Shown here piece by piece: positions 20,542 through 29,423 of a DNA stretch of 64,000 bases. Source of the DNA: an uncultured Lactobacillus sp. (lineage in GTDB: Bacteria; Bacillota; Bacilli; Lactobacillales; Lactobacillaceae); contig CALFSK010000021.1 of the NCBI GenBank assembly GCA_937916845.1, positions 27,534 through 91,533 on the forward strand. Direction: 5' to 3'. The notes beneath the pieces are model-generated. The model did no database searches. It was given only the letters and a program-made list of their open reading frames with translations, and was not told the DNA's origin. Positions within the stretch are counted from its first letter, which is position 1. Every line of letters begins with the position of its first letter. A program made the translations under genes and the position numbers.

Positions 20542-21909
20542 ATGCCACTCGATCGTCAATCACCAGTTCCATTATACTTACAGTTATATCACCAATTACG
20601 TGATGATTATGATCCACAACAATCAGCCCATCAACGGCTGTGGTCAATTCGTAAGATGGCGCAAAACTTGGGCGTCTCTAAGACAACGGTCGAACAAGCT
20701 TATGAGCAGTTATTAGCTGAAGGTTACGTGTATACGGTTCCGGGAAGCGGCTATTTTTATAATGATATTCAGCATTGGCCTAGAACCGCGACAAAGGATA
20801 CGCCACACCAGCAGGCTACTCCTGTTAAGCCTTGTCAGTATGATTTTCGTTATGGTGTCAGCCAGTTGTTAAAGCCGAGCTGGAATGCTTGGAAAAAGGC
20901 TGTCAGGGAAGCCTTGCGTCAACTAGAACAGGGGCCGACCGCGGTGACCCCCGATGCACAAGGATCGTTAGCGTTGCGTGAACACTTAGTGACTTACTTA
21001 AAAACCAGCCGGGGGGTCCACTGCACGGCTGATCAGATCGTGATTACGAATGGGTCCAAAGCTGGGCTCAGTTTATTACTTAGCGTGTTACCGCGCGGAA
21101 CGGTCGGCATCGAAAACCCGGGCTACCGGGGACTCACAAGGTTAGCAGCTAGTTATGGGCACACCACAACGGCGATACCCGTGACTGATCAGGGGATTGA
21201 TTTGGATGCGGTTGCGCAAGTAGCGCCCGACGTCGTCTACACGACACCATCGCACCAGTTTCCGTTGGGGTATGTTTTACCAATTTCCAAACGGCTAGCC
21301 TTGTTGAACTGGGCCGCGGATCATCAGCGGTTGATTATTGAAGATGATTACGATAGCGAATACCGGTATAACGCGCACCCGTTACCGGCGTTGCAATCGC
21401 TAGACACCGGCGACCGGGTGGCATACTTGGGAACCTTCTCGCGTGGCATCGACCCGACACTGCGCATGGGGTACTTAGTCTTGCCCGAGCACTTGGTGCC
21501 TGCGTACCACCATTTATATCAATACCGTTCGGGGATGGTAGCCGGATTATTGCAACAGGCGATGGTGAACTATTTTGAAAATGGGGCGTATTATCGACAC
21601 CTAAGTCGGAGCCGTGCGACTAACCGGCAAAAGTACCGGTTAGTTTGTGACCAATTGGCACGAACAACCAGCATTCAACCCATTGCAACGGGTGCGGGAA
21701 TCCACATGGTCATTCGTATCCCCAAGGTTGACCAGACATCTTTATTACAACAATTAGCCAAACGAGATGTTCGAATCTACCCTTTGGATTCGAATTGGGC
21801 GGGGATGCCTAGTCATGATTATTACTTGCTCGGATTTGCTGGCCTTGGGTTGGCAACCCTTGAGGCCGGTCTCAAACAACTAGTTCAGGTTTGTGATATT
21901 AATCAATGA
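20542..21909 (+). CDS. MocR-type regulator: GntR HTH fused to aminotransferase-like domain
   Basis: 455 residues. Winged helix at 1-75 (WSIRKMAQNLGVSKTTVEQAYEQL, then EGYVYTVPGSGYF), linker, then an aminotransferase-fold sensor domain to the end. PLP-site landmarks are present (ITNGSKAGLSLLL, TTPSHQFPLGYV, IEDDYDSEYRY), but the Schiff-base lysine expected in FSK is arginine (TFSRGIDPTLRMGY, R301). Covalent PLP sensing may therefore be lost. Divergent from the aminotransferase-dapA pair, its probable target. ATG 9 nt after GAAAGGACAG; terminator at 21941. Confidence 0.9.
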   Translation: MPLDRQSPVPLYLQLYHQLRDDYDPQQSAHQRLWSIRKMAQNLGVSKTTVEQAYEQLLAEGYVYTVPGSGYFYNDIQHWPRTATKDTPHQQATPVKPCQYDFRYGVSQLLKPSWNAWKKAVREALRQLEQGPTAVTPDAQGSLALREHLVTYLKTSRGVHCTADQIVITNGSKAGLSLLLSVLPRGTVGIENPGYRGLTRLAASYGHTTTAIPVTDQGIDLDAVAQVAPDVVYTTPSHQFPLGYVLPISKRLALLNWAADHQRLIIEDDYDSEYRYNAHPLPALQSLDTGDRVAYLGTFSRGIDPTLRMGYLVLPEHLVPAYHHLYQYRSGMVAGLLQQAMVNYFENGAYYRHLSRSRATNRQKYRLVCDQLARTTSIQPIATGAGIHMVIRIPKVDQTSLLQQLAKRDVRIYPLDSNWAGMPSHDYYLLGFAGLGLATLEAGLKQLVQVCDINQ

Positions 21910-21940
21910 CCCTGTTTCTGATCTGATAGGAAAATTAATA

Positions 21941-21982
21941 AAAAAATCCTCCGAATGAAATTTTTCATTCGGAGGATTTTTT
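21941..21982. terminator. Bidirectional terminator
   Basis: Stem AAAAAATCCTCCGAATGAA with its perfect complement and a short T loop. It ends the + mocR gene and the - zwf gene. Confidence 0.93.
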
Positions 21983-22032
21983 AAGCCAGCCTAATTGGTA
22001 ATGGCTTAAACATCTTTGTCATTTCGGTAACG

Positions 22033-23517
22033 TTAGGCTTTATAGACCCATTCGTGACCATCTTTTGCGAGTAATTCGTCAGATGCGGCTGGACCCATGG
22101 AACCAGGCCGATAGTTAGGGAAGTCTGGGGTATGTTCATCCCAATACTTCTGAATAACGTCGACAAACTTCCAAGAATAGGCAACTTCTTTCCAATGAGT
22201 AAAGTTGGTTGCGTCACCATTTAAAGCATCGTGTAATAGGCGCTCGTAAGCTTCAGGACTATTAGCCGTTGCTGCAGAATCGTGTGCAAAGTTCAACTTA
22301 ACCGGGGTCGTTGCAAACCCTTGGCCAACGTTTTTGGCGTTCATTTGAAGTTCAACACCCTCAGTAGGTTCAACGTTAATCGTTAAAACGTTAGGGACCA
22401 AATGGGCGTCAGCATCGTCATTGGCACGGACATCGTCATGATTGAAAATATTGACGATTGGGCGTTTGAAGACCACGTCGATCCGGGTGAATTTATCAGC
22501 TAAACGCTTCCCGGTCCGAACGTAGAATGGGACACCTGACCAGCGGAAGTTGTCGATCATGATCTTGCCGGCGACAAAGGAATCCGTATTGGAATCTGGG
22601 TTAATTTTATCTTCATTCCGGTAAGCTTGAACGTCACCATCAGCACCGTATTGACCACGGACAAAGTTAGTGGCAACTTCTTCTGGTTTGAGTGGCCGCA
22701 AGCTCCGTAAAGCCTTGACCTTTTCCACGTCGATATCTTTTTCAGTAAATTCGACGGGTTGATCCATCGTTAAGAGACTCAAAATTTGTAAGATGTGGTT
22801 TTGAACCATGTCACGGAGAGCCCCACTGTTGTCGTAGTAAACGGCCCGTTCCTCAACACCCAACTTTTCACTTAAAGTGACCTGAATGTTAGAAATGTAA
22901 CGGTTGTTCCATAACGATTCCCAAATATTATTGCCAAAACGAATGGCCGAAATATTTTGAATCATTTCCTTACCTAAGTAATGGTCGATCCGATAGATTT
23001 GGTCTTCGTTGAAAGTGGCTGTCAATTGATCATTCAATTCCTTGGCACTTTCAAAGTCGTGACCAAATGGTTTTTCGATGATGACCCGGTTAAAGCCGTT
23101 GGGGGTTAAGATATTTTCAGAACGTAAGTGTTGGGCAATGGTGCCAAAGAAGTTAGGTGCCATTGCCAAATAAAAGATCCGGTTTCCTTGGAGACCGTAT
23201 TGCGCATCCAATTTTTCGGATAGCTTCTTTAAAGTGACGTAATGTTGAGCGTCGGTCACATCGTGTGACTGGTAATAAAAGTGGTCTGCAAACTTAGCAA
23301 CCATTGCAGGATCTGCGTTGAGACTAGCCAAGGAATCGGTAATGACACCGTGATAGTGTTCATCAGTCCATGGTCGCCGAGCAGTACCAATTACGGCGAA
23401 GTGTTCCTGCAAATAGCCCTTCTGATAAAGTTTGAATAGGGAAGGATAAAGCTTCCGTTGGGCCAAGTCACCAGTACCACCAAAAATGGTGAATAAGGCA
23501 ATTTTTTCTTTACTCAT
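22033..23517 (-). CDS. zwf: Glucose-6-phosphate 1-dehydrogenase
   Basis: First oxidative pentose-phosphate enzyme, making NADPH. 494 residues from the ATG at 23517, 7 nt after AGAAGG; a TTG one codon upstream is less likely. NADP Rossmann motif TIFGGTGDLAQRKLYPSLF at about 9-27; active-site signature RIDHYLGKEMIQN near 175. In a phosphoketolase-using lactic acid bacterium it feeds the xpk branch encoded 10 kb away. A -35 TTGACC and -10 TAATAT are visible upstream on the minus strand. Also named gpd in lactobacilli. Confidence 0.97.
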   Translation of the reverse strand: MSKEKIALFTIFGGTGDLAQRKLYPSLFKLYQKGYLQEHFAVIGTARRPWTDEHYHGVITDSLASLNADPAMVAKFADHFYYQSHDVTDAQHYVTLKKLSEKLDAQYGLQGNRIFYLAMAPNFFGTIAQHLRSENILTPNGFNRVIIEKPFGHDFESAKELNDQLTATFNEDQIYRIDHYLGKEMIQNISAIRFGNNIWESLWNNRYISNIQVTLSEKLGVEERAVYYDNSGALRDMVQNHILQILSLLTMDQPVEFTEKDIDVEKVKALRSLRPLKPEEVATNFVRGQYGADGDVQAYRNEDKINPDSNTDSFVAGKIMIDNFRWSGVPFYVRTGKRLADKFTRIDVVFKRPIVNIFNHDDVRANDDADAHLVPNVLTINVEPTEGVELQMNAKNVGQGFATTPVKLNFAHDSAATANSPEAYERLLHDALNGDATNFTHWKEVAYSWKFVDVIQKYWDEHTPDFPNYRPGSMGPAASDELLAKDGHEWVYKA

Positions 23518-23637
23518 CAATGTACCTTCTTTACTAAAATATTATTTATAAAGTGACGCTTAGTTGAAGTTAAATGTAAAAGCTACCATTACTAATATTA
23601 AGCAATTAGCATCATCGGTCAATTATAAAGCATTATT

Positions 23638-23658
23638 AAGGTTAACCTTAGTTGACCT
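23638..23658. promoter_or_regulatory. AGGTTAACCT palindromic motif upstream of zwf
   Basis: Contains the 12-bp palindrome AAGGTTAACCTT followed by AGTTGACCT. On the minus strand it reads AGGTCAA-N3-AGGTTAACCT, close to the arrangement before the adhesin gene at 60249. It lies upstream of the zwf promoter and just touches the end of the SdpI-like gene. Confidence 0.35.
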
Positions 23659-24004
23659 AGTGAGTGGTGTCATTCGGAAAAGCATGCCGGAGTTCTCGTT
23701 CGGTAGCAACGTTTTGAATGATTAATCCCAGACCTAAGGCAATTGCTTGTACATTAAAACTTTGTAACCACGCGATGTTCAGTAGTCCGCCCGCAACGGC
23801 GCCGACGAAAAGAATGGTGAAGATTTCAATGCCAAACATGGAATAAAATTGTTGAGCAAATCGCCAAGTTTCTTCGTTCTTGATGGCACGGCGGGACATG
23901 TATCCTGCTAGTGAACGCATCTTGGGCATGCGAATGCGTTGATAGATCCAGATGATTAAAATGACTAAAAAGCCAGCTGCTAAGCCAAAGCTATTTGTCG
24001 ACAT
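23657..24004 (-). CDS. SdpI-like membrane protein
   Basis: 115 residues with three hydrophobic segments (FGLAAGFLVILIIWIY; MFGIEIFTILFVGAVAGGLL; ALGLGLIIQNV). Between the first two, RSLAGYMSRRAIKNEETWRFAQQF resembles the GxRT-xxNxxxW signature of SdpI-type immunity and membrane proteins. In Bacillus, SdpI gives immunity to the SdpC toxin; most relatives have no known toxin, and no sdpC-like gene is nearby. GAGGTGACAGT precedes the ATG. Confidence 0.6.
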   Translation of the reverse strand: MSTNSFGLAAGFLVILIIWIYQRIRMPKMRSLAGYMSRRAIKNEETWRFAQQFYSMFGIEIFTILFVGAVAGGLLNIAWLQSFNVQAIALGLGLIIQNVATERELRHAFPNDTTH

Positions 24005-24357
24005 ACTGTCACCTCGTTTTTTAAATTAACCAAGTACATAAACTTATTATAACAATCATCGGGGGCGCTAGTCGACATTCCGGTTTAAAAAACGAAGATT
24101 TAAAAATCATTTTTTTATTAATTAATAGGTAGCTAGTTTTAAAAAATTAAGGGTGTTATATTCAAGCAGAATGACCGGTCGTCAGGATAGGCGAAAGGGG
24201 TTCGTGAGCGTATACTGTAGGTTGACCGTGATAATTGAAACTGATTGTACATATTAGTTATTGGTAGCAAGCTATGACGGTGGACTTTGATCAGTGGGTC
24301 GATTTTTTAAAAAGGACTAATCTCGATTGGAAATCATAGAAAAAATTGGTGATATGA
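24005..24357. other. 353-nt divergent intergenic region, AT-rich
   Basis: Holds the promoters of the flanking divergent genes; a TATAAT-like -10 for the minus gene is seen near 24047. No convincing terminator, riboswitch or small gene is visible. Confidence 0.4.
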
Positions 24358-25527
24358 ATGCAAAAAGAAGTACAGTTACGGTGGCTGTTTTTAGCTAACC
24401 TACTAAATAACGCGGGGGCCGCATTCATGTGGCCGTTAACAACGATTTACATGCATAATTATTTGAAGCAGAGCCTGACCTTTTCAGGGGTTGTCCTGTT
24501 TATCATGTCGATGGCGATGATTGGGGGAAATTACGTCGGGGGTCGGTTATTTGATCGCTGGCGGCCTTACTGGACAGCGATTTTAGGGGCGACAATTTCG
24601 ACCTTGACCTTAGCAACCTTGATTTTTTGGCATAGCTTGTGGCCGTACGCTGCGGGGTTGATCATTGTTGGGTTCGGGGATGGTATCAGCATGACCGTCG
24701 TTAATTCTTACGCGGCGACCGTCACAACTAAGTCTAACCGTTACGTTTTCAACATGCTCTACATGGCCTTAAACGTAGGGGTCGTTATCGGGACGTTACT
24801 GGTTGGTTACTTACTGGATTTAGGTATCAGTGTCATTTTCACTGTGACAACCATTTGCTATTTAGGGTTGATTACGATTGTTTTAAGTACGTTCAACGTG
24901 GCGCCAGCGACAATGAGCCATGAGTCAAAGCAAACCGCACGGGGGCAAGACACGACACCAAAGAGTCACCGGCAATTGATTTGGCTGATTGCACTGATGA
25001 TTTTTACGATTTATATGAGTTATGCCTTATGGGAAAGTCTTCTCTCCGTGCACATGACGAACCTGGGGATTCCATTTAAAAATTACAGCGAAGTCTGGAC
25101 CATCAATGGGTTGCTGATCATTGTTAGTCAGCCAATCGTTTCGTTATTTAACGAACACTTCAAAATTGGCACGCAAGTTGGGGTTGGGATTACGCTGTTT
25201 GCGCTCTCGTTTCTCGGGTTGGTTTTTGCCCGGCAATACATCGATTTCATTATTATTATGGTCGTTTTGACCATTGGGGAAGTCATCGGGTTGCCAATTG
25301 CGCCGGCCTGGGTTGATGATATGGCTGCCAACGACCAGCGTGGTAAGTATCAGGGTCGCTATAACATGGCGTTGTCACTAGGACGTGCAATTGGGCCGTT
25401 ATTTGGTGGGATGATGGTGGCGCAGTTCAGTTATTCCGTCCTGTTCATGACGGTTACCGTCCTAATGCTTGGGACCTTGGCGTTAGTCTTACTGCGCGCA
25501 AAGCGGGAGAAACTGTTGAACGGTTAA
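24358..25527 (+). CDS. MFS transporter, multidrug-efflux type
   Basis: 389 residues with about 12 hydrophobic segments. The N-half loop 2-3 carries the major-facilitator motif A (GGRLFDRWRP), and a second copy-like motif occurs in the C-half (DMAANDQRGKYQGRYN). Overall layout resembles the MdtG/YwoG-like drug exporters of Firmicutes; the substrate is unknown. ATG at 24358 follows a weak GGTGAT ribosome site; an overlapping ATG at 24354 is in another frame. Followed by a structured repeat element and a terminator. Confidence 0.88.
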   Translation: MQKEVQLRWLFLANLLNNAGAAFMWPLTTIYMHNYLKQSLTFSGVVLFIMSMAMIGGNYVGGRLFDRWRPYWTAILGATISTLTLATLIFWHSLWPYAAGLIIVGFGDGISMTVVNSYAATVTTKSNRYVFNMLYMALNVGVVIGTLLVGYLLDLGISVIFTVTTICYLGLITIVLSTFNVAPATMSHESKQTARGQDTTPKSHRQLIWLIALMIFTIYMSYALWESLLSVHMTNLGIPFKNYSEVWTINGLLIIVSQPIVSLFNEHFKIGTQVGVGITLFALSFLGLVFARQYIDFIIIMVVLTIGEVIGLPIAPAWVDDMAANDQRGKYQGRYNMALSLGRAIGPLFGGMMVAQFSYSVLFMTVTVLMLGTLALVLLRAKREKLLNG

Positions 25528-25571
25528 AATAAAGCGTGGGTTAAGCGGCGTAAATTGGGCTTTCTCCACCC

Positions 25572-25760
25572 TAAATTTATCCGCTTCGGCGGACACAACT
25601 GATGTGCTATGGGGGCCGGCCCCAGCCGAAGTGCGGTCTGCGACCTCGATTCAAAGCCGCCAGCCCACGTCTTTGAATCGCCCCGCAATGGTAGTCGACA
25701 AAAATCATCGGCTACCATTGCCGACACAGCACATCAATTCTGTCCGCCTTCGCTAAATTT
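25572..25760. repeat. Long-stem structured repeat element (copy 2)
   Basis: The ends pair over about 35 positions (GGCGGACACAACTGATGTGC against GCACATCAATTCTGTCCGCC and the flanking AAATTTA). Inside are a TCCGC-TTCG-GCGGA hairpin, the palindrome GGGGCCGGCCCC, a hairpin GATTCAAAG/CTTTGAATC, and a 13-bp stem CAATGGTAG/CTACCATTG. The core aligns with the element at 36450 while stem sequences differ and remain paired. Lies in the convergent gap between the MFS gene and nrdI. Confidence 0.7.
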
Positions 25761-25785
25761 AACTTTCAATCTTCAGTGTATAACT

Positions 25786-25831
25786 AAAAATACCACTCAG
25801 AAACAGGCAATATTTCTGAGTGGTATTTTTA
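25786..25831. terminator. Bidirectional terminator
   Basis: AAAATACCACTCAGAAA pairs with TTTCTGAGTGGTATTTT around an 8- to 9-nt loop. Serves the MFS transcript and the convergent nrdI gene. Confidence 0.9.
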
Positions 25832-25839
25832 ATTGGATT

Positions 25840-26313
25840 TTATTTTGTGTAAGCAGTGAGCCGTTCCTTCATGACGTTGTAGATTCGTTCAGTATCGACG
25901 GAAGTACCTCGTAATTCATAATCGGCAATGAAATCAGTATCTAATTGTTCCGCATAACGGCGGGCCGTTAAGCAATACTGATCGTTGAAGTTACGGTTAC
26001 CACTACCGACTACCCCTAAGCAGAAGTCAGGATTTTGATCGTAGTTCAGGTATTCACCCAAAACGTTTGTCATTAACTCTTTGACCCCGTTATCGATACC
26101 GTTACCGCCATCTAAATAAGTTGGGACGAATGCGAAGTAGGGCTTGGTTTCAATTTCAAATTCTGATTGTTCACTGATTTCCTTGAGGGTGATTAAAGGA
26201 TTACTTTCGTCAGCAGCGTGCTGAGTCTTGGCGTAATCTTGCATACCCGTTACGAACGAACGGGTGTTACCTTCAATTGAAATAAAAATAATGTTGATTG
26301 TTGATTCACTCAC
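25840..26313 (-). CDS. nrdI: NrdI-type flavodoxin
   Basis: FMN protein that activates the dimanganese cofactor of class Ib ribonucleotide reductase (NrdF). The flavin phosphate loop is ISIEGNTRSFV; the family motif VGSGNRNFNDQYCLTARRYAEQL and the terminal ELRGT segment are clear. The GTG at 26313 (MSESTINI, 157 residues) has GAGGAA 6 nt upstream; the ATG at 26340 would sit about 3 nt from the predicted transcription start, so it is rejected. No nrdE, nrdF or nrdH is adjacent. Confidence 0.88.
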   Translation of the reverse strand: MSESTINIIFISIEGNTRSFVTGMQDYAKTQHAADESNPLITLKEISEQSEFEIETKPYFAFVPTYLDGGNGIDNGVKELMTNVLGEYLNYDQNPDFCLGVVGSGNRNFNDQYCLTARRYAEQLDTDFIADYELRGTSVDTERIYNVMKERLTAYTK

Positions 26314-26348
26314 GGTCAGTTCCTCATTTCTGTTAAACATTTATCCTC

Positions 26349-26377
26349 AGTTTACGCTGTGGGTAGTTGATTTGCAA
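26349..26377 (-). promoter_or_regulatory. Promoter of nrdI
   Basis: On the minus strand, TTGCAA, 17-bp spacer, TAAACT. Just upstream, TGTAAACGCTTCTA at about 26396 is a one-mismatch match to the cre consensus. Confidence 0.55.
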
Positions 26378-26446
26378 ACAACTTCGATGATTAACTGTAA
26401 ACGCTTCTAACAATTGATGATGTCGATTGAAGGCCTCATCTTTTTG

Positions 26447-26487
26447 ACAATCAAAAAGGCGCCTGAGATAGTTATCTCAAACGCCTA
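26447..26487 (-). terminator. Terminator of the CNNM/CBS gene
   Basis: Minus strand: GGCGTTTGAGATA pairs with TATCTCAGGCGCC (two G-U pairs), then TTTTT. Placed 5 nt after the gene. Confidence 0.88.
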
Positions 26488-26492
26488 AAGGA

Positions 26493-27875
26493 TTACTGTT
26501 TATCTTGATGAGATTCATCGTCAGAACTTGCCGCAACGGTTGGTTGTTTTTCACTGACTTCGAACCAATTGATGTAGGCATTTTCAAAGTCCAATGCCTT
26601 AAAGTTAAAGTCACCGATTTGAATGGTATCGCCAGCTTGAATTTTAGGGAAGTTATCCAAAATATAACCAGTTAAGGTCACCACGTCGGAGTCCTCAAAT
26701 TCTTGTAAGTCAGTTTTGAAGTACCGTTCAAAATCGTAAATGGTCATCTTACCACTGATTCGGTAAGTCCCATTGGCTTGCTTATCAATGTATTCATTCG
26801 AAACGTTGTCGATTTCATCGTTGACCGTTCCGAATAATTCTTCATAGATATCTTTATCAGTAACGATCCCACTAGTCCCACCGTATTCATCAACAACGAC
26901 GACGATTGGCGTCTGTTTGTCGATCATCTTTTGTAAGATGGCTTGGATGGGCGTCGTTTCAGGAATCGTAATGATGTTACGTAAAACCTTATTGACCCGA
27001 ATATCGTCATCAACTTCGCCTTGACGAATCAAGTCATAGTTATAAACGTAACCTAAAATCTTATCTTTATCATTATTGGCGACAACGGGAAGTCGGCTGA
27101 AACGCTTTTGTAAGTAAACTCGAATTGCCTGTTTAACCGTGTCATTGATATCAATCACAACCAATTGTGTCCGGTCAATCATAATATCCTTAGCAATCTT
27201 GTCGTTAAATTCAAACGCCCGTTCCATATAAAGGTAATCGTCACGTTCCAATTCACCGCCAGAAACGGCATTCCGGGAGAGGTTGAGAATTTCAGCCTGT
27301 GAGTAGACATCGTTGTCTTCGTTAGCAACCGGAATCCCCAACATTTTAACAACACCGGAGGAGGAGACGTTTAATAACCAGACGAATGGGTAAAAGATAA
27401 CGTGGAACCACCGCAATGGTGTGGTGATGACAGCCATAACTTTTAGTGGCATATCAATCGCAATATTTTTCGGTACGATTTCCGTTAACACCACTTCTAA
27501 GTAAGTTAGGATGAAAACCCCAAGGATAATACTAATTGCCCGTAAAACGGAAGTGGCGATTGAAAGGTTGAAGAGGGCGAGCAGCTGCAGGACAAAGTGT
27601 TCCGTAGTTTGCTCACCAATCCACCCTAAGATGATCCCAGCTAAGGAAACCCCAACTTGGGTCGTTGACAGGTATTCATTTAAGTTGTGGACCATGTGGA
27701 GGGAGGTTGCAATCCGCTTAGAAGGTTTATCGCGCTTCTTTTGTTCTTCTTCTAAGGCACTAGGGCGCGTCTGAACTAGCGCAAATTCACAGGCCACAAA
27801 GAAGGCGGCAACACAAAATGTGATGACAATAATGACTAAATTAAAAATTATCTGGCCATTGTCCATTGAGTCCAA
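26493..27875 (-). CDS. CNNM/CorC-HlyC family membrane protein with CBS domains
   Basis: About 460 residues. DUF21/CNNM transmembrane domain (four hydrophobic helices, about 5-190), two CBS domains (about 215-335: MIDRTQLVVIDIND; TTPIQAILQKMI, VVDEYGGTSGIVT) and a C-terminal CorC_HlyC domain (about 350-435). Family members transport or regulate Mg2+/Co2+; older annotation calls them hemolysin-like. A GAGGA ribosome site lies 8 nt before the TTG at 27875; an ATG at 27890 overlaps that site, so TTG is preferred, with ATG 27866 another option. Confidence 0.88.
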   Translation of the reverse strand: MDSMDNGQIIFNLVIIVITFCVAAFFVACEFALVQTRPSALEEEQKKRDKPSKRIATSLHMVHNLNEYLSTTQVGVSLAGIILGWIGEQTTEHFVLQLLALFNLSIATSVLRAISIILGVFILTYLEVVLTEIVPKNIAIDMPLKVMAVITTPLRWFHVIFYPFVWLLNVSSSGVVKMLGIPVANEDNDVYSQAEILNLSRNAVSGGELERDDYLYMERAFEFNDKIAKDIMIDRTQLVVIDINDTVKQAIRVYLQKRFSRLPVVANNDKDKILGYVYNYDLIRQGEVDDDIRVNKVLRNIITIPETTPIQAILQKMIDKQTPIVVVVDEYGGTSGIVTDKDIYEELFGTVNDEIDNVSNEYIDKQANGTYRISGKMTIYDFERYFKTDLQEFEDSDVVTLTGYILDNFPKIQAGDTIQIGDFNFKALDFENAYINWFEVSEKQPTVAASSDDESHQDKQ

Positions 27876-28035
27876 AGAAACATTCCTCATTTCATTTATA
27901 TAGTTACTCTAAGTATAACGCGAAGTAGCTAATATTATAAGGATAGTTGAGATATTTTGCAATCGATGAAAGATGTTTAACGTTTACCGTTAATGGTGCT
28001 AAACTAAGAGTATACCAAGTAAAGGGAGATCTTTT

Positions 28036-28377
28036 GTGATGCCAGTAGAAACGAAAACTAAGATTCATGAGGATTCGAAGAAATTGGTTTATCAAGATAG
28101 TGATGTCAAAAAAGCGATGGATTTAATTCGTGACCATGGTTACGTGACCCGTGCTGACTTTAACCAAATGGATGATGAAGACTGGGCAGAAGGCTTCAAT
28201 AAGAAGGTTTCTGACGCCTTTTTAAAGGTTGATGGCGAAGACCCATACATCTACTTTGAACAATTTGATTTTAAGGGCGGCGACATTGATTCAATCATCT
28301 TTGATATGGATCAAGTTGGAACGCGTGACCATGCCTTACAATTACTTGCAGGAGCCATTCATCAGACGGCTTACTAA
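28036..28377 (+). CDS. Conserved hypothetical protein upstream of hsp20
   Basis: 113-residue acidic soluble protein with no membrane segment or motif I recognise. GGGAG lies 7 nt before the GTG at 28036 and 10 nt before the ATG at 28039; either could start translation. It is 23 nt upstream of the small heat-shock gene with no terminator between, so co-transcription and a stress link are plausible. A promoter-like TTAACG-N17-TAAACT lies about 50 nt upstream. Confidence 0.7.
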   Translation: MMPVETKTKIHEDSKKLVYQDSDVKKAMDLIRDHGYVTRADFNQMDDEDWAEGFNKKVSDAFLKVDGEDPYIYFEQFDFKGGDIDSIIFDMDQVGTRDHALQLLAGAIHQTAY

Positions 28378-28400
28378 ATTATTGATACGGAGGGGTTAAC

Positions 28401-28823
28401 ATGCGCCAATACGATCTTGAACGTCAGATTCGCGATTTGTTACCAGTGAAAATTTTAAAACGAGCTCACGATGAGGTTGAAAACGCCTTGAATGCTCGGT
28501 TGGTGATGCGGACAGACGTTGTGGCCCACGATGATGATTATACCGTTACGGCTGAATTACCCGGTTTTGATAAGGATGCCATTACGGTAAAATACCACGA
28601 TAACGTGTTAACCATTAGCGCAAACCAGTCGCACGAAGACGCGGCCCGTAACGACGATGAACGCATTGTTCACCGTGAACGGACAGCGACTACGTTGACA
28701 CGACAATTCCGTATTCAAGGTATTATTAAGGACCAGATTCAAGCCCATTATCAAGACGGTTTATTGACCGTGACCTTACCAAAAAAGGTCAGTGATGATG
28801 CCGGGCGAATCGAAATCCAGTAA
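28401..28823 (+). CDS. Small heat-shock protein, Hsp20/alpha-crystallin family
   Basis: 140-residue ATP-independent holdase chaperone. The alpha-crystallin domain spans about 35-130 (DYTVTAELPGFDKDAITVKYHDNVLTI ... DGLLTVTLPKK), ending in a short IEIQ C-terminal tail that can bridge dimers. GGAGGGG lies 8 nt before ATG. L. plantarum carries several hsp20 genes; this resembles the one recalled as hsp18.55, though that assignment is from memory. No CtsR heptad repeat or CIRCE was found upstream. Confidence 0.93.
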   Translation: MRQYDLERQIRDLLPVKILKRAHDEVENALNARLVMRTDVVAHDDDYTVTAELPGFDKDAITVKYHDNVLTISANQSHEDAARNDDERIVHRERTATTLTRQFRIQGIIKDQIQAHYQDGLLTVTLPKKVSDDAGRIEIQ

Positions 28824-28845
28824 CCCCTAGTTGAAAATAACAGTC

Positions 28846-28882
28846 AAAAAACAGTCATCAGTATTTTTGATGGCTGTTTTTT
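28846..28882. terminator. Bidirectional terminator
   Basis: AAAAAACAGTCATCA pairs with TGATGGCTGTTTTTT around a 7-nt loop; one G-U pair. Ends hsp20 and the convergent DUF960 gene. Confidence 0.9.
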
Positions 28883-28909
28883 AGTCGCATTTTATTGATA
28901 TCGCTTGTG

Positions 28910-29278
28910 TTAGTCTTTTGCAGTGGTGTCGCTGTCGTCAGTTGCTTTGTCAGCTTCCTTGTTGGCATCTGAGATGCTCATTTGAATGGTCCGGGGACGG
29001 TCTTTAAAGATAATGATCGTGCCCTTACCAAGGAAGTTTTTGGGGCCGTCATAGGCCATTTCATATTCGTTGGCAAATGAACCAGCCTTTTGTAGGGTCA
29101 TGAAAAAGATCTTATCATCTTCATAGTCATCACTAAACATAACGGCCATCGTCGAATCAATCAATAACTTTTCTGAGCGCATGGCTTTTAGTCGGTCCCA
29201 TAAACCGGCAATTACAGCTTGAGGAATTCGTTCCTTAACATCGTCACCAACGCGGAGTTTCTTTGTCATTTCGTACAT
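28910..29278 (-). CDS. DUF960-like protein
   Basis: 122 residues; the N-terminal two thirds (KLRVGDDVKERIPQAVIAGLWDRL ... FFMTLQKAGSFANEYEM) resembles the small DUF960 family of Firmicutes, function unknown. The last 25 residues are a charged, low-complexity tail (DANKEADKATDDSD). The ATG at 29278 has AGGTCC about 11 nt upstream; an ATG three codons later is possible. Confidence 0.65.
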   Translation of the reverse strand: MYEMTKKLRVGDDVKERIPQAVIAGLWDRLKAMRSEKLLIDSTMAVMFSDDYEDDKIFFMTLQKAGSFANEYEMAYDGPKNFLGKGTIIIFKDRPRTIQMSISDANKEADKATDDSDTTAKD

Positions 29279-29367
29279 ATTAAATCGGACCTACTTTTCT
29301 AATTATTTGTTGCAACCCATAAATAATACCATATTCTTAATAAGAACTGGTTTTGAAGCTCACCTAG

Positions 29368-29396
29368 TTTACAAGACTAGATAATCTGTATATAAT
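29368..29396 (+). promoter_or_regulatory. Sigma-A-type promoter of the DUF1836 gene
   Basis: TTTACA, 17-bp spacer, perfect TATAAT, 28 nt upstream of the start codon. Confidence 0.8.
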
Positions 29397-29423
29397 AATA
29401 CTAATATGTTAGGAGGGGTTCGG

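Noticed and set aside
27960..28400. CtsR or CIRCE site for the hsp20 operon
   Set aside because: No GGTCAAA tandem heptads and no TTAGCACTC-N9-GAGTGCTAA were found by eye.
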